DNA of 56,478 bases, taken from Sediminibacterium magnilacihabitans. GTDB lineage: Bacteria > Bacteroidota > Bacteroidia > Chitinophagales > Chitinophagaceae. The translations under genes and the position numbers were made by a program. The notes under the pieces were generated by a model, which was not told where the DNA came from, searched no databases, and saw only the letters and a program-made list of their open reading frames with translations. Shown here one piece after another: positions 24,112 to 32,643 of this stretch (position 1 is the stretch's first letter; each line of letters starts with the position of its first letter). Location: NCBI GenBank assembly GCA_002973575.1, contig PVEQ01000020.1, forward strand, positions 1 to 56,478, read 5' to 3'.

Positions 24112-24185
24112 ATAAGCAAAAATATTAAGTGTATACCTGACATTAGATTTTATTAATGTAGCACCTTAACGCGGCGGCTGACCTG

Positions 24186-24193
24186 TATTTTTG
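24186..24193 (+). promoter_or_regulatory. -7 promoter element of the two-component operon
   Basis: TATTTTTG matches TAnnTTTG and lies 16 bases before the ATG at 24210. No clear -33 element is seen. Confidence 0.5.
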
Positions 24194-24209
24194 CAGGAAA
24201 TTTGTATGC

Positions 24210-24884
24210 ATGAATATCCTGCTGGTAGAAGATGAACTGAAAGTGGCTGATTTTATCAGAAAAGGACTCAAAGAACAATTATATGACGTAACCGTTGCCT
24301 ATGATGGGTTAACGGGAGAGCGGCTTGCCCTGGAAAATGATTATGACGTGGTGGTGATGGATGTGATCCTGCCGCAGCGGAACGGACTGGAAGTGTGCAA
24401 AGAACTCCGTCGCCTCAAACCTGAACTCCCCGTATTACTGTTAACTGCATTGGGCACCATGCAGGATAAAATGGCAGGATTCGATTGCGGCGCCGATGAT
24501 TACCTGGTTAAACCCTTTCATTTTGAAGAACTGATTGCCCGTCTGAGGGTGCTCACCCGCCGTAAGACCCTGATAGCTCCCGGTACCATTTACAGGGTAG
24601 CCGACCTGGAAGTAGACGGATATAAAAAAAAGGTGACCCGGAATAAAAAAGAGATCCAGTTAACCGCCAAGGAATTCGCTTTACTGGAAGTGCTGGTGAT
24701 CCATAAGAACCGGGTATTGTCGCGAACAAAGATCGCTGAAATGGTCTGGGGCATTGATTTCAACAGGGGAACCAACCTCATTGATGTGTACATCAATTAC
24801 CTGCGTAGTAAAATAGACAAGGGGTTTGAGCAGCAACTGATCCATACGGTTATTGGAATGGGCTATACCCTCAAAGAACCATAA
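24210..24884 (+). CDS. OmpR-family response regulator
   Basis: The 224-residue protein has a receiver domain (1-120) with acidic pocket VEDE, phosphoacceptor Asp in VVVMDVILPQRNG (Asp51), Thr in LLTALG and Lys in DDYLVKPFHFEEL. An OmpR-type winged helix follows (about 128-222: IQLTAKEFALLEVLVIHKNRVLSRTKIAEMVWGIDFNRGTNLIDVYINYLRSKID). It resembles the CusR/RprY group. The kinase gene starts 22 bases downstream. A SusC/SusD operon begins 120 bases after the kinase gene, with direct repeats in its promoter, so that operon is the best candidate target. Confidence 0.95.
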   Translation: MNILLVEDELKVADFIRKGLKEQLYDVTVAYDGLTGERLALENDYDVVVMDVILPQRNGLEVCKELRRLKPELPVLLLTALGTMQDKMAGFDCGADDYLVKPFHFEELIARLRVLTRRKTLIAPGTIYRVADLEVDGYKKKVTRNKKEIQLTAKEFALLEVLVIHKNRVLSRTKIAEMVWGIDFNRGTNLIDVYINYLRSKIDKGFEQQLIHTVIGMGYTLKEP

Positions 24885-24906
24885 CACATCAATAAAAGGA
24901 GCCGTT

Positions 24907-26253
24907 ATGAAGATCAAGGACAGGTTGTTGATGCAGTTCACTGTGTTATTCGCCATACTTTTATTGGGAGTGCTTACTGGTATCTATTTCATTACCGACA
25001 GCAACAGGAAAAGCGAATTCAGAAACCGGTTAACAGAACGTGCAACTGTTGTAGCACAGTTATTTCTGGCAGAAGACAATCTGCCGTCGGATAAGTTTAA
25101 GGATATCATCAAAAAATACCCTCAATCCATTCCGGGTGAAATAGTACGCATTTACGATAGCAGCGACCAGCCTGTTTTTTTAAGAGACAGCATTTCACAC
25201 GAATGGAGCCGTGCAATCATTCATAAAGTACGTTCATCGGGAAGCATCCGTTATTTTGATCGTAATCGTCAAGTGGTTGGGATATTGTACCAGGATAATT
25301 CCGGAGACTTCTGTGTATTGATTTCGGCGGTAGATCAATATGGTATCAAAGCCATGCAACAGTTGTTCCGTGTGATGTTGCTGTTCTTCCTGAGCTCCCT
25401 GTTGATTACCCTGATCATCGGGCACTTTTTTTCAAGAGTTGCACTTCAGCCGATTAAAAAGATGATCCGGGACATCAGGATCGTTCGCTCTACCAGTTTA
25501 GACCAGCGGTTGAATGAATCGGGCGGCAAAGACGAGATCAGCGAATTGATACGTTCTTTCAATGACATGCTGGAACACCTGGAACAATCTTTCGAGACCC
25601 AAAAACAATTTGTGAGCAATGCGTCGCATGAACTGCGAACGCCACTGACTTCCATCATTGGTTCATTGGAAGTGAGCCTGCGTGCCAAAAGAAGCGAAGA
25701 TGACTATCGGAAAACACTGGAAACAGTACTGAATGAAACGGAACACTTGAATGAATTATTGAACAGCCTGCTGGAACTGGCCCAGGCAACCATTGTAGAT
25801 GAAGACAGGCAGGATGTTCGCCTGGATGAACTGATGTGGCAGGTAAAAGATGAATATGCTGCTCATCATGAGGTAGAACTCATCTATCATTTATCTGCTG
25901 ATCAACATTTGTACACATTTTCCTGCAACAGGCACCTGCTTTTTCTGGCCATTGGAAACATACTGAAGAATGCGATCAAGTTTTCAGACGGGAAAAAAGT
26001 AGACTGCATACTCACAGCCAACAACCATAAGACCTCCCTCATCATCCGCGATTACGGAATAGGTATCAATGAAAAGGATCGTGAGAATATCTTCAGGCCT
26101 TTTTTCAGGGCAGCCAATGCAAAAAAATACGAAGGAGTGGGCATTGGGTTATCGCTCAGTGAAAAAATATTCCGCTTGCACAATGTTTTATTGACCGTTC
26201 GGTCGCAACCTGGAAATGGAACCGATATGATCATGGAGTTCCCTCAACATTAA
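24907..26253 (+). CDS. Sensor histidine kinase (HAMP, HisKA, HATPase)
   Basis: Read from the ATG at 24907 (448 residues), a frame-consistent start 22 bases after the regulator stop. The upstream in-frame ATG at 24853 lies inside the regulator gene. The first membrane helix is near 10-30 (FTVLFAILLLGVLTGIYFI) and the second near 157-178. Between them is a short periplasmic sensor. A HAMP segment follows, then HisKA with phospho-His in FVSNASHELRTPLTSIIGSLE, N-box NILKNAIKFS, G1 DYGIGI, F-box PFFRA and G2 GVGIGLSLSEKI. It is a complete classical kinase, not a hybrid (HTCS) sensor. The ligand is unknown. Confidence 0.94.
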   Translation: MKIKDRLLMQFTVLFAILLLGVLTGIYFITDSNRKSEFRNRLTERATVVAQLFLAEDNLPSDKFKDIIKKYPQSIPGEIVRIYDSSDQPVFLRDSISHEWSRAIIHKVRSSGSIRYFDRNRQVVGILYQDNSGDFCVLISAVDQYGIKAMQQLFRVMLLFFLSSLLITLIIGHFFSRVALQPIKKMIRDIRIVRSTSLDQRLNESGGKDEISELIRSFNDMLEHLEQSFETQKQFVSNASHELRTPLTSIIGSLEVSLRAKRSEDDYRKTLETVLNETEHLNELLNSLLELAQATIVDEDRQDVRLDELMWQVKDEYAAHHEVELIYHLSADQHLYTFSCNRHLLFLAIGNILKNAIKFSDGKKVDCILTANNHKTSLIIRDYGIGINEKDRENIFRPFFRAANAKKYEGVGIGLSLSEKIFRLHNVLLTVRSQPGNGTDMIMEFPQH

Positions 26254-26278
26254 AGGATTCTAATGATATACTAATACC

Positions 26279-26326
26279 CGGCTAATCTCAGGCTAAGACG
26301 CTCTTAATAAGCCGCTTCTAGTTTTG
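26279..26326 (+). promoter_or_regulatory. susC promoter with candidate response-regulator direct repeats
   Basis: GGCTAA occurs at 26280-26285 and 26291-26296, an 11-base period. A weaker CTTAA-like third unit follows near 26302. The -7 element TAGTTTTG lies at 26319-26326, 46 bases before the ATG at 26372. OmpR-family regulators bind direct repeats spaced 10-11 bases, and the two-component operon ends just upstream. Binding is inference. Confidence 0.5.
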
Positions 26327-26371
26327 CGTCACTATTGAATCTGAAATAGTTAACACGCAAAATGATCTATT

Positions 26372-29300
26372 ATGAAATTGATGTTGAGCAGTATTTGTTT
26401 CCTGTTGGCGGGCTTATTGTCATTTGTGCCATTACATGCACAAGAACGGCTTTTAAAAGGGCGCGTACAAGACGGAACATCCCATTTACCTATAACAGGA
26501 GTTTATGTTTCCTGTAAAGAAAACCATGCCAATGTAATCACAGATTCATCGGGCCGGTTTACGCTGAAAATAACTAACCAGCTATGTACACTGGTGATCA
26601 AATCGATGGGATATGAAACCAAACAAATGACCGTTACCTCGTCTGACAATGATCTCGTGATTCCATTGGCCGCAGATGTACAGGAGATGCGAGAAGTGGT
26701 GGTAACAGGTTATACACAGCAGAGCAGGAACAAGACCACGGGCGCGGTGTCTACCATCAAAGCTGCTGCCATAGATAACAACCCGGTTGGTTCATTCGAT
26801 GTGATGCTGCAAGGACGTGCACCGGGATTATATGTAGGAACGCCTACAGGGCAACCAGGTGAAGCCGGACGTGTTACCATACGCGGACTGGGTTCCATTA
26901 ACGGCGATACCAACCCGCTTTATATTGTAGATGGAGTTCCCATTGCTGCCGCTTCTTTCGCCGCATTGAATACAGACGATTTCGAGTCTATCAACGTATT
27001 GAAAGATGCGGCTTCTACTGCGCCTTATGGGTCGAGGGCGGCCAATGGTGTGGTCGTGATCACCACCCGGAAAGGGATGGCCCTGCCGGATGGTAAAGTA
27101 CGCATCAACTATAAAACACAGATGGGTTTCTCTGAGGTCAACAGTTCCAAGTGGGATATGATGAATACCTCACAGCGCTTGCAGTTTGAAGAGATACTAC
27201 AGGATCCCAACATGCCGGGATGGGCTTATTCGGCGTATAACCCGAATAAGATCGTAAATGGGGTGAGCACGCCGAAAACAGCCGCTGATTATGCATTTGG
27301 CAAGCACTACCTCGATAGCCTGAAAACCATCAATACCGACTGGCGTAAATACTTACTTCGTAAAGCTTTTACACAATCGCATACATTGAACTTGTCGGGC
27401 GGTAATGATCGTACCCTGTTTTATATTGCCGCTTCTTACCTGAACCAGGAAGGTATTGCATTGAATTCCGGCCTGAAACGCTATAGTTTGAGGGCCAATA
27501 TCCAGAACACAAGCGGCCGTTTGAAATCGAGTCTGTCTGTTGGATTGTCTACCGCTTCTGTGCGTTATATACAGGACGAAGGTGTGGCGCCACAAGGCGG
27601 TGCAGCGGTAGGAGGTGGTGGTATTACAGAAAAGAATCCCATCGCCTCACTGTATTATGCATTGCCATATCAGTCGCCCACTGATTCTGCCCGACCCGGT
27701 AATTTTGGTTCCAATGCCCTGGATGTGTATCGCAACAGCCTGCGTAAAGACAACCAGATCAAAGCGGTGGTTTCTCTGAATGAGGATTTCCGTTTGTCTT
27801 CAGACCTGCACCTGATCAGTACGGTGGGCATCGATTACCAGCAGTCCAATTTTACCAACTACCTCAATCCCGATTCCTATTATGGCGCGCAGGAACCGAA
27901 TGGTAACCGTGGATCTTACCAGCGCAGCCTCGCAACCAGGTTGGGTTTGATTGTAAACGGAGGTCTCCGCTACAACAAAAAATGGGGCGACCACGAACTG
28001 GAAGCCAACCTGTTGGCTGAAATGAACCGGATCAAAGGAGAAGGCTTTGGCTTTACTGGTTACGGATTGAACAGCCTGCTGCTCAATACACCTGCCGGTG
28101 TATCGCAGGGTACGGCTGATAATAATTTTATTCCTGCTATAAGCGGACAAACCACACCCGATAACCTGTTGTTGTCGCAGATAGCCATTGCCCGTTATTC
28201 TTATTCCAATAAATACACATTGTCGGCAAGCCTCAGAAGAGATGGTTCTTCGCAGGTGCCTGCTTTGAACCGGTATAAACATTTCTATGCTGTAGGCGGC
28301 AGTTGGAATGTGCTTTCTGAATCCTTTGCCGAACGATTGAGAACTCATTTTTCTTACTTGCGGCTGAGGGCCAGTTATGGTCTTACCGGCAATGCTGGTG
28401 GCTTTGCCAGCGATTACGGATACAGGGAGCTTTATGCGCCGGCCAACTATGCAGGGCAAAGCGCTTACGAGTTGCAAACCCCAGGTAACCCGGCTTATAA
28501 CTGGGAGATGAACCGTATTGCAGACGTGGCCGTTGAAGCCGGGTTCTTCAAGAATAGGCTGCGCACAGAACTTGATTTTTATAACCGTATTACCGATGGC
28601 CTGTTTGTGAACAGGAACCTTTCCCTCACAACCGGTTTTGCTACCATTTCATCCAATGAGGGAAAGATCAGGAACAGGGGTGTGGAACTGATGATAGAAG
28701 GAGATATTATCAAACAAAAGGATTGGAAAGTGACTGCCGGCTTGAACCTGGCTTATAACCAGAACCTGGTGTTAACACTGGGTAATGAGAGCAAGATATT
28801 TGCCGATGAAGCATCGATGAGTTTGCCCGGTTATATACTGGGAACTTTTTATGCTGTTCGCTGGCAAGGTGTTGATCCTGCAACAGGAGCCCCGATTTAT
28901 TTAACAAAAGATGGAAAGACCACCAACACATATAATTCAGGTGATGCAGTACCCATGGCAGGTAAAGTATATGACCCTCCTTACAAAGGCGGCTTTACCC
29001 TGAATGTTACCTATAAACAATTTGAATTTTCGTTGCTGATGAGTTTCATCAAAGGCATGTATAGGCTGAATTATCCCAACTTGTATGCGCACTCGGGCGA
29101 TGCCAACTACAGGCAGTATAATCAATCGGCCGATATGCTGAATATCTGGCAGAAACCTGGCGATCATGCTGCTTATGCAGGAGCACAGTATCCTACTTTC
29201 TTTACTTCCAGGGATATCATGAGCGCCGATTACATCAAACTCAGGAACTTGTCCATTGCTTACCATGTTCCTTTGGGTGCGAACCTGTCGAAATACATAC

Positions 29301-29446
29301 ACGGACTGAAGGTCTTTGCATACGGACAGAACCTGTTCTCATTCATGAAATGGCGTGGATTTGATCCGGAAGATGCCAATGACATTGCGCAATATGAATA
29401 TCCTATGCCCAGAATGATCACAGGTGGTATCAACATTTCATTTTAA
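26372..29446 (+). CDS. SusC/RagA-family TonB-linked outer-membrane transporter
   Basis: The 1024-residue product has a signal peptide (MKLMLSSICFLLAGLLSFVPLHAQ) and a CarboxypepD_reg-like domain (about 25-105). The plug domain follows, with VVVTGYTQQSRNKTTGAVSTI, the motif INGDTNPLYIVDGVPI and LKDAASTAPYGSRAANGVVVITT. A large beta-barrel ends in NISF. No STN domain is present, so it is not a direct sigma-factor signalling transporter. It would import a SusD-captured oligomer with TonB energy. The SusD partner starts 12 bases downstream. No carbohydrate-active enzyme lies inside the pair, so the substrate is not visible. Confidence 0.96.
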   Translation: MKLMLSSICFLLAGLLSFVPLHAQERLLKGRVQDGTSHLPITGVYVSCKENHANVITDSSGRFTLKITNQLCTLVIKSMGYETKQMTVTSSDNDLVIPLAADVQEMREVVVTGYTQQSRNKTTGAVSTIKAAAIDNNPVGSFDVMLQGRAPGLYVGTPTGQPGEAGRVTIRGLGSINGDTNPLYIVDGVPIAAASFAALNTDDFESINVLKDAASTAPYGSRAANGVVVITTRKGMALPDGKVRINYKTQMGFSEVNSSKWDMMNTSQRLQFEEILQDPNMPGWAYSAYNPNKIVNGVSTPKTAADYAFGKHYLDSLKTINTDWRKYLLRKAFTQSHTLNLSGGNDRTLFYIAASYLNQEGIALNSGLKRYSLRANIQNTSGRLKSSLSVGLSTASVRYIQDEGVAPQGGAAVGGGGITEKNPIASLYYALPYQSPTDSARPGNFGSNALDVYRNSLRKDNQIKAVVSLNEDFRLSSDLHLISTVGIDYQQSNFTNYLNPDSYYGAQEPNGNRGSYQRSLATRLGLIVNGGLRYNKKWGDHELEANLLAEMNRIKGEGFGFTGYGLNSLLLNTPAGVSQGTADNNFIPAISGQTTPDNLLLSQIAIARYSYSNKYTLSASLRRDGSSQVPALNRYKHFYAVGGSWNVLSESFAERLRTHFSYLRLRASYGLTGNAGGFASDYGYRELYAPANYAGQSAYELQTPGNPAYNWEMNRIADVAVEAGFFKNRLRTELDFYNRITDGLFVNRNLSLTTGFATISSNEGKIRNRGVELMIEGDIIKQKDWKVTAGLNLAYNQNLVLTLGNESKIFADEASMSLPGYILGTFYAVRWQGVDPATGAPIYLTKDGKTTNTYNSGDAVPMAGKVYDPPYKGGFTLNVTYKQFEFSLLMSFIKGMYRLNYPNLYAHSGDANYRQYNQSADMLNIWQKPGDHAAYAGAQYPTFFTSRDIMSADYIKLRNLSIAYHVPLGANLSKYIHGLKVFAYGQNLFSFMKWRGFDPEDANDIAQYEYPMPRMITGGINISF

Positions 29447-29458
29447 ATCAAAAGCATC

Positions 29459-30907
29459 ATGTACACAATGAACAACATTATAATAAAGAAATGGTTTGTA
29501 TTTTCTTTCCTGATCATACTGGTATCCGGTATGCAGTCATGCACAAAGCAACTGGAAAAAACACCTGTTGACCAGGTAGACGGTCAGTCCGTTTTCTCAT
29601 CTGTACAAACACTGGAACAGGGCGTACTGGGTGTGTATGCCGACTGGCAGGAAGAGTATATCATGCAATTGGGGAGTGTGCCCACAGATGAATGCCGCAT
29701 TGGGTTGAAGAATGCGGGTGTGAACAGCAGTGCACAGTCATTGTTCAGGTGGACTTTTTCTCTTGGCGACAAAGAGATTGCCAGCCCCTGGGCCACTGCT
29801 TACCAGATCATAGGAAGAGCCAACAGTATACTGGGGCATATTGGTACAGTACCGGTAAAGAATGTAAGTGAGGAAACAAAGAGAAACCAGCTGAAGGGGG
29901 AACTGCTGGCCATCCGGGCTTTTCAGCATTTCGATTTGTACAGGGCCTATGCTTATGCGCCGGTGTACACGCCTGATGCAGCTGCTGTTCCTTATATTAC
30001 ACGTACGGATCTTGATTCCAAACCTTCCCGTCCGGCTACCGCTGATTTTTTCAAGTTATTGAAACAGGATATATCCGATGCAGAAACCCTGCTTGCTCAA
30101 CAGACAAACAGCACCAATATCAGGATGGGCCTGAATGCACTGCAATCGCTGGAAGCGCGGGTAGCGCTGTATGCGGGCGACTGGCAAGGAGCCATTGATA
30201 AATCCTCCCTGCTGATCAATAAAATTCCATTGGCAACACCGAATGTTTTTCCTGCCATATGGCAGGACCAAAGCGATGCGGAAGTGATCTTTAAACTGAA
30301 GCGTACCAATCGCAGTGCTTTTCGTCCGGGGGATGTATGGAAAAATGTTGCTACAGGTATTGTATATTTTGCACCGGCGCTCAAACTGATGCGATTGTAT
30401 GACAGCGCCAATGATGTGCGTTACAGCAGTTACTTTGCTACAGATTCCTCTCTGATAGCAGGCGGGCAATTGCCGAATACCATCAACAAATATGCGGGAC
30501 AGCCGGGTGCTCTCAACCTGGCAGACGTAAAAGTATTTCGTACAGCGGAAATGTACCTGATACGTGCAGAGGCTTATGCACGTATGGGCAGACTGGCAGA
30601 TGGTACCAATGATCTGAATACGCTACGTGCCGCAAGGATACAAGGTTATACCAGCCAGTCCTTCGCCAGTAATACGGATCTTATCAGTGCTATTCTTACA
30701 GAACGATACAAAGAACTGGCATTTGAAGGGCACCGGTTATTTGATCTGAGGCGTACCAACAGCAATATAGAACGCCTGGCAGATGATTTACCGGCCGGTA
30801 TTACCAAGAATCTGTTGCAACCTTCCGAATCAGTATATCACACGCCCATTCCGCAGGCAGAATTGCTGGTGAACAGTAATATCCTTCCTAATAATCCCGG
30901 ATGGTAG
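29459..30907 (+). CDS. SusD/RagB-family nutrient-binding outer-membrane lipoprotein
   Basis: The 482-residue product has a lipoprotein signal (IIIKKWFVFSFLIILVSGMQSC) and the SusD architecture. The N-terminal TPR-like region contains RNQLKGELLAIRAFQHFDLYRAYAYAPVY; the C-terminal signature is VFRTAEMYLIRAEAYARMGRLADGTNDLNTLRAARI with ERYKELAFEGHRLFDLRR. An ATG three codons in (29468) is an equally good start. It pairs with the preceding SusC to capture substrate at the cell surface. A strong terminator follows at 30950. Confidence 0.95.
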   Translation: MYTMNNIIIKKWFVFSFLIILVSGMQSCTKQLEKTPVDQVDGQSVFSSVQTLEQGVLGVYADWQEEYIMQLGSVPTDECRIGLKNAGVNSSAQSLFRWTFSLGDKEIASPWATAYQIIGRANSILGHIGTVPVKNVSEETKRNQLKGELLAIRAFQHFDLYRAYAYAPVYTPDAAAVPYITRTDLDSKPSRPATADFFKLLKQDISDAETLLAQQTNSTNIRMGLNALQSLEARVALYAGDWQGAIDKSSLLINKIPLATPNVFPAIWQDQSDAEVIFKLKRTNRSAFRPGDVWKNVATGIVYFAPALKLMRLYDSANDVRYSSYFATDSSLIAGGQLPNTINKYAGQPGALNLADVKVFRTAEMYLIRAEAYARMGRLADGTNDLNTLRAARIQGYTSQSFASNTDLISAILTERYKELAFEGHRLFDLRRTNSNIERLADDLPAGITKNLLQPSESVYHTPIPQAELLVNSNILPNNPGW

Positions 30908-30949
30908 TACCGGTTGTTCAATAAGCGCAAGATAGGGGGTAGTACGCTG

Positions 30950-30985
30950 ATCCCCATTGACAGAAGTCAATGGGGATTTTTTTTT
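30950..30985 (+). terminator. Terminator of the SusC/SusD operon
   Basis: Stem ATCCCCATTGA (30950-30960) pairs with 30967-30977 (loop CAGAAG), followed by a run of eight T. It sits 43 bases after the susD stop codon. Confidence 0.9.
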
Positions 30986-31056
30986 GTGATAAAAACATTT
31001 ACGTTTTTCGACCTAATCTTTTATGATATTCTCCCCGCTTAGCTTTTAATGGTGTT

Positions 31057-31064
31057 TATTTTTG
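31057..31064 (+). promoter_or_regulatory. -7 promoter element upstream of the leader ORF
   Basis: TATTTTTG matches TAnnTTTG exactly. No convincing -33 element is seen. A start near 31071 would give a leader of about 215 nt before the hairpin at 31255. Confidence 0.45.
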
Positions 31065-31108
31065 AAGAGAACTAAAACCCCATTTTAATCACTTCAAAAC
31101 GATTGTTT

Positions 31109-31177
31109 ATGTCATCTCTTTACTCAAATCTGGGGCGGCGTGCTATTATTACAGTTACCGGGCGTATACTTTGTTAA
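31109..31177 (+). CDS. Possible 22-residue leader peptide
   Basis: An ATG 45 bases after the -7 element opens a 22-codon frame that begins MSSLYSNLGRR and ends TVTGRILC before TAA. The product is basic (three Arg, no acidic residue), ends in Cys and has no signal peptide. The promoter - short ORF - terminator hairpin - gene order is that of transcription attenuators. The RR...LC ending recalls cysteine-type leader peptides of actinobacteria, but no link to sulfur genes is visible here. It could be a non-coding accident; codon choice cannot be judged at this length. Confidence 0.4.
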   Translation: MSSLYSNLGRRAIITVTGRILC

Positions 31178-31287
31178 CCAGGTGGCGCATGGCAGGATAA
31201 GAAGCGCACAGAAGATGATTGTTATACCATAAATTACCGTTGATGTTGGTTCAGGCAGGTCGTTCATCATGCGCGGCCTGCTTTTTT
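31178..31287 (+). promoter_or_regulatory. Attenuator-like region with terminator hairpin (31255-31287)
   Basis: After the short ORF, stem GCAGGTCG (31255-31262) pairs with CGGCCTGC (31274-31281), loop of 11, one wobble, followed by TTTTTT at 31282-31287. Upstream, a GTGGCGC segment (near 31181) can pair with GCGCAC (near 31204). The first gene begins 67 bases after the T run. The whole 30908-31354 stretch has no other gene; apart from this and the susD terminator I see nothing in it. Confidence 0.5.
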
Positions 31288-31354
31288 ATTGCGCTGTATG
31301 ATCTCTTTATAAATAGTAGTATATTTCATCCTTAACTGTATAAATGCATACGAT

Positions 31355-32521
31355 ATGATAAAGCTACCGATTGCGATCAAGCGCTGTTTTATGGGTTGTC
31401 TTGCTGTTGTTTTATTTATGCAGGCCGATGGTCAAAACAGCATGGAAAACTTGTATAAGTTATCCGATGCCAAAAGCAGAAGCATCAGCCCGGAGAATTT
31501 TACAGGAGCAAAAGGTATGGGCGGGATGGCCACCACCGGTACCGGCGCTTCTGCAGCCAGGGAGCTCGGACAAACCTGGAAGCTGAGTCCCTCTGTAGTG
31601 ATCAAATCACACACCACATTCACACTGGCCGATATTGACTCAAGCGGCTGTATCAATCATATCTGGATGACGCCGACCGGCAACTGGCGCAATAGCATCA
31701 TCCGTTTTTATTGGGATGGAGAAAGTATACCCAGCGTGGAAAGCCCGGTGGGTGACTTTTTTTGTATGGGATGGGGACAATATGCGCCGCTCAGTTCCCT
31801 GGCCGTTTGCGTGAATCCGGGCAGTGCGTTCAACTGTTACTGGCCCATGCCGTTCAGACATCGTTGCAAGATCACGATGGAGAATATCGATGATAAGGAT
31901 ATGACCCTTTATTATTCCATCAATTATGAACTAAAAGAGATTGCCCGCGATGCAGCGTATTTTCACGCACAGTATAAGCGTATCAACCCCAATCCTTATA
32001 AGAAAGATTATGTGTTGCTGGATAGTGTAACGGGTAAGGGGCAATACGTGGGAACCTATATGGCCATTGGTGTGCATGCCAACGGCTGGTGGGGTGAGGG
32101 AGAGATCAAGTTCTTTATGGATGGCGACAGCCAGTTCCCGACAATATGCGGAACCGGAACGGAAGATTATTTCTGCGGAAGCTATGATTTCGATACCCGG
32201 ACTAAAAATGCAGCAGGGGTTACGGAAAGCAATTATACAGCGTTCAATACACCGTATGCCGGGCTGGTGCAGGTAATACGTCCCGATGGGCATTATAACT
32301 CGCAGCAAAGATTCGGCTTGTACCGCTGGCATATCACCGACCCCATCCGGTTTGAAAAGAACCTGAAAGTAACCATACAGGATTTGGGCTGGCACAATGA
32401 TAACAGCGGCCGGTATTTGCCACTACAAGATGATATAGCCAGCGTTGTATTCTGGTATCAAACAGAACCGCATGGCAGGTTTTCTAAACTTCCAGGCAAG
32501 GATGAACTGGAGGTAAACTAA
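31355..32521 (+). CDS. Glycoside hydrolase family 172 (DUF2961) protein, secreted
   Basis: The 388-residue product has a signal peptide (FMGCLAVVLFMQADGQ; start at ATG 31355) and the DUF2961 fold now classed as GH172. Members cleave or rearrange fructose/arabinofuranose linkages. Family motifs are SGCINHIWMTPTG, WRNSIIRFYWDGE, SPVGDFFCMGWGQY, WWGEGEIKFFMDGD and the acidic motif GTGTEDYFCGSYDF, where the glutamates of GH172 active sites lie. It follows the attenuator-like element and precedes the ATP-grasp trio by about 120 bases. A role near the SusC/SusD pair in sugar use is possible but unproven. Confidence 0.9.
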   Translation: MIKLPIAIKRCFMGCLAVVLFMQADGQNSMENLYKLSDAKSRSISPENFTGAKGMGGMATTGTGASAARELGQTWKLSPSVVIKSHTTFTLADIDSSGCINHIWMTPTGNWRNSIIRFYWDGESIPSVESPVGDFFCMGWGQYAPLSSLAVCVNPGSAFNCYWPMPFRHRCKITMENIDDKDMTLYYSINYELKEIARDAAYFHAQYKRINPNPYKKDYVLLDSVTGKGQYVGTYMAIGVHANGWWGEGEIKFFMDGDSQFPTICGTGTEDYFCGSYDFDTRTKNAAGVTESNYTAFNTPYAGLVQVIRPDGHYNSQQRFGLYRWHITDPIRFEKNLKVTIQDLGWHNDNSGRYLPLQDDIASVVFWYQTEPHGRFSKLPGKDELEVN

Positions 32522-32643
32522 CTTATTATTTGGATTGTATCCCGGATTACCATATATTCATAGGAATCATATGATCAAAGAGTCATTTTGATTGAAAGAA
32601 ATGCTTCAGGTTTGCTTGCCAGGTTCAAATTAAATAATTGTTT

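Noticed and set aside
27800..28477. Minus-strand 225-residue open frame inside susC
   Set aside because: Antisense shadow of a strongly supported SusC gene, with no start context or motif.
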